From Microbacteriaceae bacterium (GTDB taxonomy: Bacteria; Actinomycetota; Actinomycetes; Actinomycetales; Microbacteriaceae), in assembly GCA_030840185.1 (NCBI GenBank), contig JAUZFY010000245.1, forward strand, positions 1 to 8,261: 8,261 nucleotides of DNA, given 5' to 3'. Below are positions 5,670 to 8,261 of this stretch, piece by piece. How positions within the stretch are numbered: position 1 is the first letter of the stretch; each line of letters begins with the position of its first letter. The notes under the pieces are model-generated. The model did not search any database and was not told the DNA's origin. It saw nothing but the letters and a program-made list of their open reading frames with translations. Position numbers and translations under genes: made by a program.

Positions 5670-5970
5670 ATCTGTCGGTAGAGTCCACTGCTTCCCCGAT
5701 GATGATCTCGGGGGCTTTGTTGGGGTCACCGCCGACAGAACCGATGAACGCCTGAAGCTCGGGATCAGCGAAGAACTTCTCGAATGCTTCCGCGGATTCC
5801 CACTCGTCATTCACGAGGACGAACCCATCCCCGATGGCGAACTGATGGTGGATGGCGCCCGCGTCCTGAGAGCGCGCACTGATATCTCGGTACTCGTCCG
5901 CGCGTTCGTCAAGCGATTTAGTGAAGACGCTCGTGTCACCGAAAATCTTGACTGCGACAATGCTGGACAT
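5665..5970 (-). CDS. small dimeric alpha-beta-barrel (monooxygenase-like) protein
   Basis: The ATG at 5970 follows AGGAGG (5984-5979) by eight bases, the best ribosome site in the window. The 101-residue product has the ferredoxin-like alpha-beta-barrel pattern of antibiotic-biosynthesis-monooxygenase-type proteins. Strand one is SIVAVKIFGD (2-12), followed by a long helix TSVFTKSLDERADEYRDISARSQDAGAI (13-40). Strands HHQFAIGDGFVLVNDEWES (41-59) come next. A second helix, AEAFEKFFADPELQAFIGSVG (60-80), leads to a final strand PEIIIGEAVDSTDRF. Such proteins form homodimers with a small-molecule pocket; some are cofactor-free oxygenases and many are unassigned. I recall close relatives annotated only as hypothetical or cyclase-like, with the same AGAIHH and GSVGGDP elements. 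There is no signal peptide. A plausible promoter lies just upstream, so it is probably a single-gene unit. Confidence 0.8.
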   Translation of the reverse strand: MSSIVAVKIFGDTSVFTKSLDERADEYRDISARSQDAGAIHHQFAIGDGFVLVNDEWESAEAFEKFFADPELQAFIGSVGGDPNKAPEIIIGEAVDSTDRF

Positions 5971-6003
5971 GGCGATGACCTCCTATGGCCTCGGGTGCTT
6001 CTC

Positions 6004-6032
6004 ATGGTAGGCAACCCCTCCGAAAGCTGCAA
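6004..6032 (-). promoter_or_regulatory. candidate promoter of the alpha-beta-barrel gene
   Basis: On the minus strand TTGCAG (6032-6027) and TACCAT (6009-6004) are exactly 17 bases apart. They would give a leader of about 25-30 bases that includes the strong AGGAGG site. Matches to consensus are three of six and four of six, so the call is tentative. Confidence 0.35.
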
Positions 6033-6170
6033 TAGAAGCGACGGCGGTGTATCAGGCTGGGTCAGAGTGCGGTTTAGGTGTGGGCGTGAGAACCAGGAGC
6101 CCCGGTGCCGAATCGTGCCGGATAGCGGCCAGCGAGTTCCCAGCGTCTTTATAGGATGATTCGGCGGAGG

Positions 6171-6218
6171 GCCACCGCCAACTCCGGCGCACAGTGCCAC
6201 CGCACACACCGCCACCGC
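6171..6218 (+). repeat. three direct copies of GCCACCGC in the asparaginase leader
   Basis: GCCACCGC occurs at 6171-6178, 6196-6203 and 6211-6218, spaced 25 and 15 bases start to start. The last copy ends one base before the AAGGA ribosome site of the asparaginase gene. In high-GC DNA this may be chance. Position close to the start also suits a regulator site or an mRNA element. Confidence 0.3.
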
Positions 6219-6229
6219 GAAGGAATGTC

Positions 6230-7288
6230 ATGCCCTCTCTCCCCACGACGACCGCTGGCGACGCCGGGCATCCGGTTGCCCAAGAAATGACCATTGCGAT
6301 CATCAGCACCGGTGGAACGTTCGGGATGGAGGATTCCGCAAGGGGGCTGCGGCCTGCGCCGGTGGCCGAGCGGATCGACGTGCTGCTGCGGTCGCCGGCG
6401 ATACCGGGACTTACCTATACGGTCGCCGAGCTTGCGCCGCAGATCGACAGCGCGAACGCGACGCCGTTGGCCTGGCAGCAGATTGTCGACGCGATCGAGG
6501 AGCGCTATGAGGACTTCGATGGTTTCGTTGTCGTGCACGGCACAGACACGATGGCCTATTCCGCGGCGGCCGTGGCGTACGCCTTTTCTGACCGGCGAAA
6601 GCCCATCGTGTTCACAGGTGCCCAGCGTCCGCTGTCGTCCGAGAGGTCGGATGGCCCGCTCAACCTGATCGGTGCGATCGAGCACCTGATGCTCACCCGG
6701 CCGCAGACGGCTGAAATCTACTTCGGCGGCGTCGGAATGAACGGCACTCGCGCGGTCAAGTACTCGACCATGGCAGACCGGGCGTTCGTCTCATCCACGA
6801 CCGCGCGGGTTGAATCGGGCAGGACGAACAGCGGCGTTCGGCCCGCTGTCATCCGGGCTATCCCACCCTTTGGCCGATATTCGGATTTCGAGATTCCGGT
6901 GGTCCGAGTGTATCCGGGGATCAGTGCCCGCACACTGTCCGCGATGCTCGGCGATGTGCCGGCTGCGGTGCTGGAGTGCTACGGCTACGGCAATATGCCG
7001 GCCGCCACTCCGGGGTTGCTCGACGCGATCGCAGCGGCGTCCGGCCGCGGACAGGTGATCGTCGCCGTGTCGCAGTGCGTCGAGGGCAGGATCACCCTCG
7101 GTGCATCCGAAGTCAGCACGGGCCTCGCGGAAGCCGGTGTCATCGACGGCGCGGATTTGACCACGGAGGCCGCGCTGGCGAAACTGCACTACCTCTTCGG
7201 ATGCGGGCTGTCGGCGTCGGAAGTTCGCGAACTGGTGACCATCGGGCTGGTCGGCGAGCTGACCACTCGGGTTGACCACCCCGAGTGA
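6230..7288 (+). CDS. L-asparaginase, cytoplasmic bacterial type
   Basis: It hydrolyses L-asparagine to aspartate and ammonia. The 352-residue protein carries both catalytic signatures of the two-domain amidohydrolase family. IISTGGTFGM (24-33) has the nucleophile threonine at T30, and VVHGTDTMAYSAAA (101-114) has the Thr-Asp pair T105-D106. The substrate-binding IDSANAT (72-78) aligns with the IDSVNMT-type element, and K177 in TRAVKYSTMAD is the expected active-site lysine. FTGAQRPLSSERSDGPLNL (128-146) is also typical. Start: AAGGA with a five-base spacer supports the ATG at 6230; an ATG at 6287 lacks a ribosome site. The N-terminus has no signal peptide, so a cytoplasmic enzyme is expected. 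It has about 20 residues ahead of the first strand. Length is close to E. coli AnsA (338). I withhold a symbol because the AnsA/AnsB split is not decisive here. It converges with the DUF4242 gene. Confidence 0.92.
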   Translation: MPSLPTTTAGDAGHPVAQEMTIAIISTGGTFGMEDSARGLRPAPVAERIDVLLRSPAIPGLTYTVAELAPQIDSANATPLAWQQIVDAIEERYEDFDGFVVVHGTDTMAYSAAAVAYAFSDRRKPIVFTGAQRPLSSERSDGPLNLIGAIEHLMLTRPQTAEIYFGGVGMNGTRAVKYSTMADRAFVSSTTARVESGRTNSGVRPAVIRAIPPFGRYSDFEIPVVRVYPGISARTLSAMLGDVPAAVLECYGYGNMPAATPGLLDAIAAASGRGQVIVAVSQCVEGRITLGASEVSTGLAEAGVIDGADLTTEAALAKLHYLFGCGLSASEVRELVTIGLVGELTTRVDHPE

Positions 7289-7370
7289 TCCCAAATGTTG
7301 ATTGTCAGCCGGTGTGCTCATGGAGAACGTGAGTAAGGCGGCTGCCACCGAGTTTCAAGATCGACGGTCG

Positions 7371-7619
7371 TCAAACCTCGACGGAGAGTTCGTAGATCTC
7401 GGCGGTCGGATGGCCCGTCCGCTCGTGAATGCGCAAGACCGCCTCCTTGTTGGGTCCGGTTGACAGGCAGAAGGCCTTGCCGGACTCCGGATCCACCCAG
7501 GCGTGCTCGAAGTGCACGCCCTCTTCGGACTCGATCGCGAGATCCGCGTCGTGTGCCTTCGCTAGCTCATCTTTCGTGACTCCGACGAACCCCTCGTGAA
7601 CGTCCATGAAGTGCGCCAT
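7371..7619 (-). CDS. DUF4242 / SCO4226-like nickel-binding-type small protein
   Basis: The ATG at 7619 follows AGAGG by eight bases; the frame is open to 7700 but the added peptide looks non-coding. The 82-residue product fits the DUF4242 family, whose studied member SCO4226 of Streptomyces is also 82 residues, folds as a ferredoxin-like dimer and binds nickel. Visible elements are MAHFMDVHEGFVGVTKDEL (1-19), AHDADLAI (22-29), then EEGVHFEHAWVDPESGKAFCLSTGPNKEAVLRIHERTG (32-69) and a closing PTAEIYELSVEV. H3, H8, H23, H36, H39, H65, H70 and C51 are possible metal ligands; which are used cannot be judged by eye. The family pattern of a gene product taking 'HA-DL', 'W-D--G--FCL' and 'AP--EA---H' steps is retained. 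It lies 159 bases below the potassium-channel gene on the same strand. Confidence 0.85.
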   Translation of the reverse strand: MAHFMDVHEGFVGVTKDELAKAHDADLAIESEEGVHFEHAWVDPESGKAFCLSTGPNKEAVLRIHERTGHPTAEIYELSVEV

Positions 7620-7671
7620 TTTCGTTACCTCTGTTCTCGTTGTCGTGTAGTGGTTTTCTTGCAATGGCTCC

Positions 7672-7700
7672 AGCATGCGCGCACCATTCTCTGCGGTCAA
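7672..7700 (-). promoter_or_regulatory. weak candidate promoter of the DUF4242 gene
   Basis: TTGACC (7700-7695, five of six matches to TTGACA) is followed at 17 bases by CATGCT (7677-7672, only three of six to TATAAT). The predicted leader of about 45 bases would carry the AGAGG ribosome site. The -35 is good and the -10 poor. Confidence 0.25.
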
Positions 7701-7710
7701 TGGCGTGAGT

Positions 7711-7734
7711 CCGAGCGGATTTGCTGACGCTCGG
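7711..7734. repeat. inverted repeat CCGAGCG / CGCTCGG between channel and DUF4242 genes
   Basis: CCGAGCG (7711-7717) and CGCTCGG (7728-7734) form a perfect 7-bp stem with a 10-base loop, 45 bases below the channel gene's stop and just above the DUF4242 gene's candidate promoter. No T-run follows on the minus strand, so it is either a rho-assisted transcript end for the channel gene or an operator for the next gene. Confidence 0.4.
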
Positions 7735-7778
7735 CGAGTTTGTATCGGGAATGGTCGCAGCCGTATGTGGCGGTATTT

Positions 7779-8261
7779 CTAATTCGGCGGAGGCGACGGT
7801 GCCGCATGCTTCTCAAGGGTCTCCGTTAGCAAGGCGACCTGTTTCGCCAGTGCCCGGATTTCTCCTCGTGTTGCGGCTTGTGCGTCTTCCTCTTTGACGG
7901 CAACGCGTTCGACGATCCATGAGGCGAGGGTCGCGGTCACGATTCCGAGTAGAGCAACGCCACCGAGCATTAGTGCTCCGGCAATCAGTCGTCCGGTGAT
8001 CGTGATCGGGGTGAAGTCGCCGTAGCCGACGGTGGTGATGGTCACGAACGCCCACCAAAGCGCGTTTCCGAAGGTCGTGATCGTTGCTCCTGGTGCCGAA
8101 CGTTCAGCATCCAGCACGGCGAGAGCGGCGACGAACACGAGAAGCATGGATGCCCCGGCTACGTAAAGCACGACACGTCCACGAAATGCCATGCCGGCTG
8201 TGCGTTGGAGAACACTGAGGAGCGTGACCAGTCTCAATAGGCGGAGTGGTCGGAGGATCGG
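7779..8261 (-). CDS. voltage-gated-type potassium channel, C-terminal part (runs off right edge)
   Basis: The reading frame is open to the right edge, so the gene starts outside; 160 C-terminal residues are visible. They begin with PILRPLRLLRLVTLLSVLQR, in which arginines recur every third residue (4, 7, 10), the mark of an S4 voltage-sensor helix. An S5-like helix follows (about 31-50, VLYVAGASMLLVFVAALAVL), then a pore helix and the selectivity filter TVGYGD (77-82) within WWAFVTITTVGYGDFTP. An S6-like helix comes next (about 91-118, ending SWIVERV). The tail AVKEEDAQAATRGEIRALAKQVALLTETLEKH is charged with a leucine spacing suited to a short coiled coil, as expected for a tetramer. It ends PSPPPN. 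An internal TTG at 8237 is not a plausible start because it would cut through S4. Potassium selectivity is established for this filter; gating is inferred. Confidence 0.92.
   Translation of the reverse strand, partial: PILRPLRLLRLVTLLSVLQRTAGMAFRGRVVLYVAGASMLLVFVAALAVLDAERSAPGATITTFGNALWWAFVTITTVGYGDFTPITITGRLIAGALMLGGVALLGIVTATLASWIVERVAVKEEDAQAATRGEIRALAKQVALLTETLEKHAAPSPPPN

Noticed and set aside
5058..5810. 250-codon minus-strand ORF across the lipoprotein and alpha-beta-barrel genes
   Set aside because: It is a shadow in a neighbouring frame; both genes have strong independent signals (lipobox, AGGAGG) in other frames.

Overview
The window is high-GC DNA (GC clearly above 60%). Codons end mostly in G or C, purine-rich Shine-Dalgarno sites precede most genes, and the families (CGNR/ABATE regulator, SnoaL-like and VOC proteins, a DUF4242 protein, a short Cys-lipoprotein) are common in Actinomycetota. 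Microbacteriaceae or a related group is my best guess. That is inference from style and gene content; no rRNA or other marker is present.

Layout. Bases 1-165 hold the start of a DUF805-like membrane protein on the minus strand that loses its reading frame after about 24 codons. A predicted eight-helix membrane protein (396-1265, +) follows. Facing it is a compact minus-strand cluster read from 2536 down to 1373: a CGNR zinc-finger regulator, a small exported Ser/Thr-rich protein, and an unrecognised 86-residue protein whose start overlaps the previous stop. A possible one-helix microprotein may lie below that, to 1217. Diverging from the regulator is an AhpD/carboxymuconolactone-decarboxylase-type peroxidase-like gene (2638-3201, +). 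The 101-bp gap between them holds a 10-bp perfect palindrome and a plausible leaderless promoter for the regulator. Downstream on the plus strand are a SnoaL-like protein (3459-3887) and a PhnB-type VOC protein (3991-4458).

Bases 4459-4909 contain no intact gene. They do hold an internal scrap of a MobF/TraA conjugative relaxase (about 4539-4757), which points to past plasmid or integrative-element traffic. Next come, on the minus strand, a small lipoprotein (4910-5428) and a dimeric alpha-beta-barrel protein (5665-5970). A cytoplasmic-type L-asparaginase (6230-7288, +) follows. The window ends with a DUF4242 protein (7371-7619, -) and the C-terminal part of a voltage-gated-type potassium channel (7779 to the right edge, -).

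Most genes look like independent one- or two-gene units concerned with stress or small-molecule metabolism. The part that reads as a co-ordinated locus is the regulator, small-protein and AhpD divergon at 1217-3201. Its small members are not recognisable by eye and are the best candidates for something undescribed. I saw no CRISPR array, no tRNA or rRNA gene, no complete insertion sequence and no known defence system.
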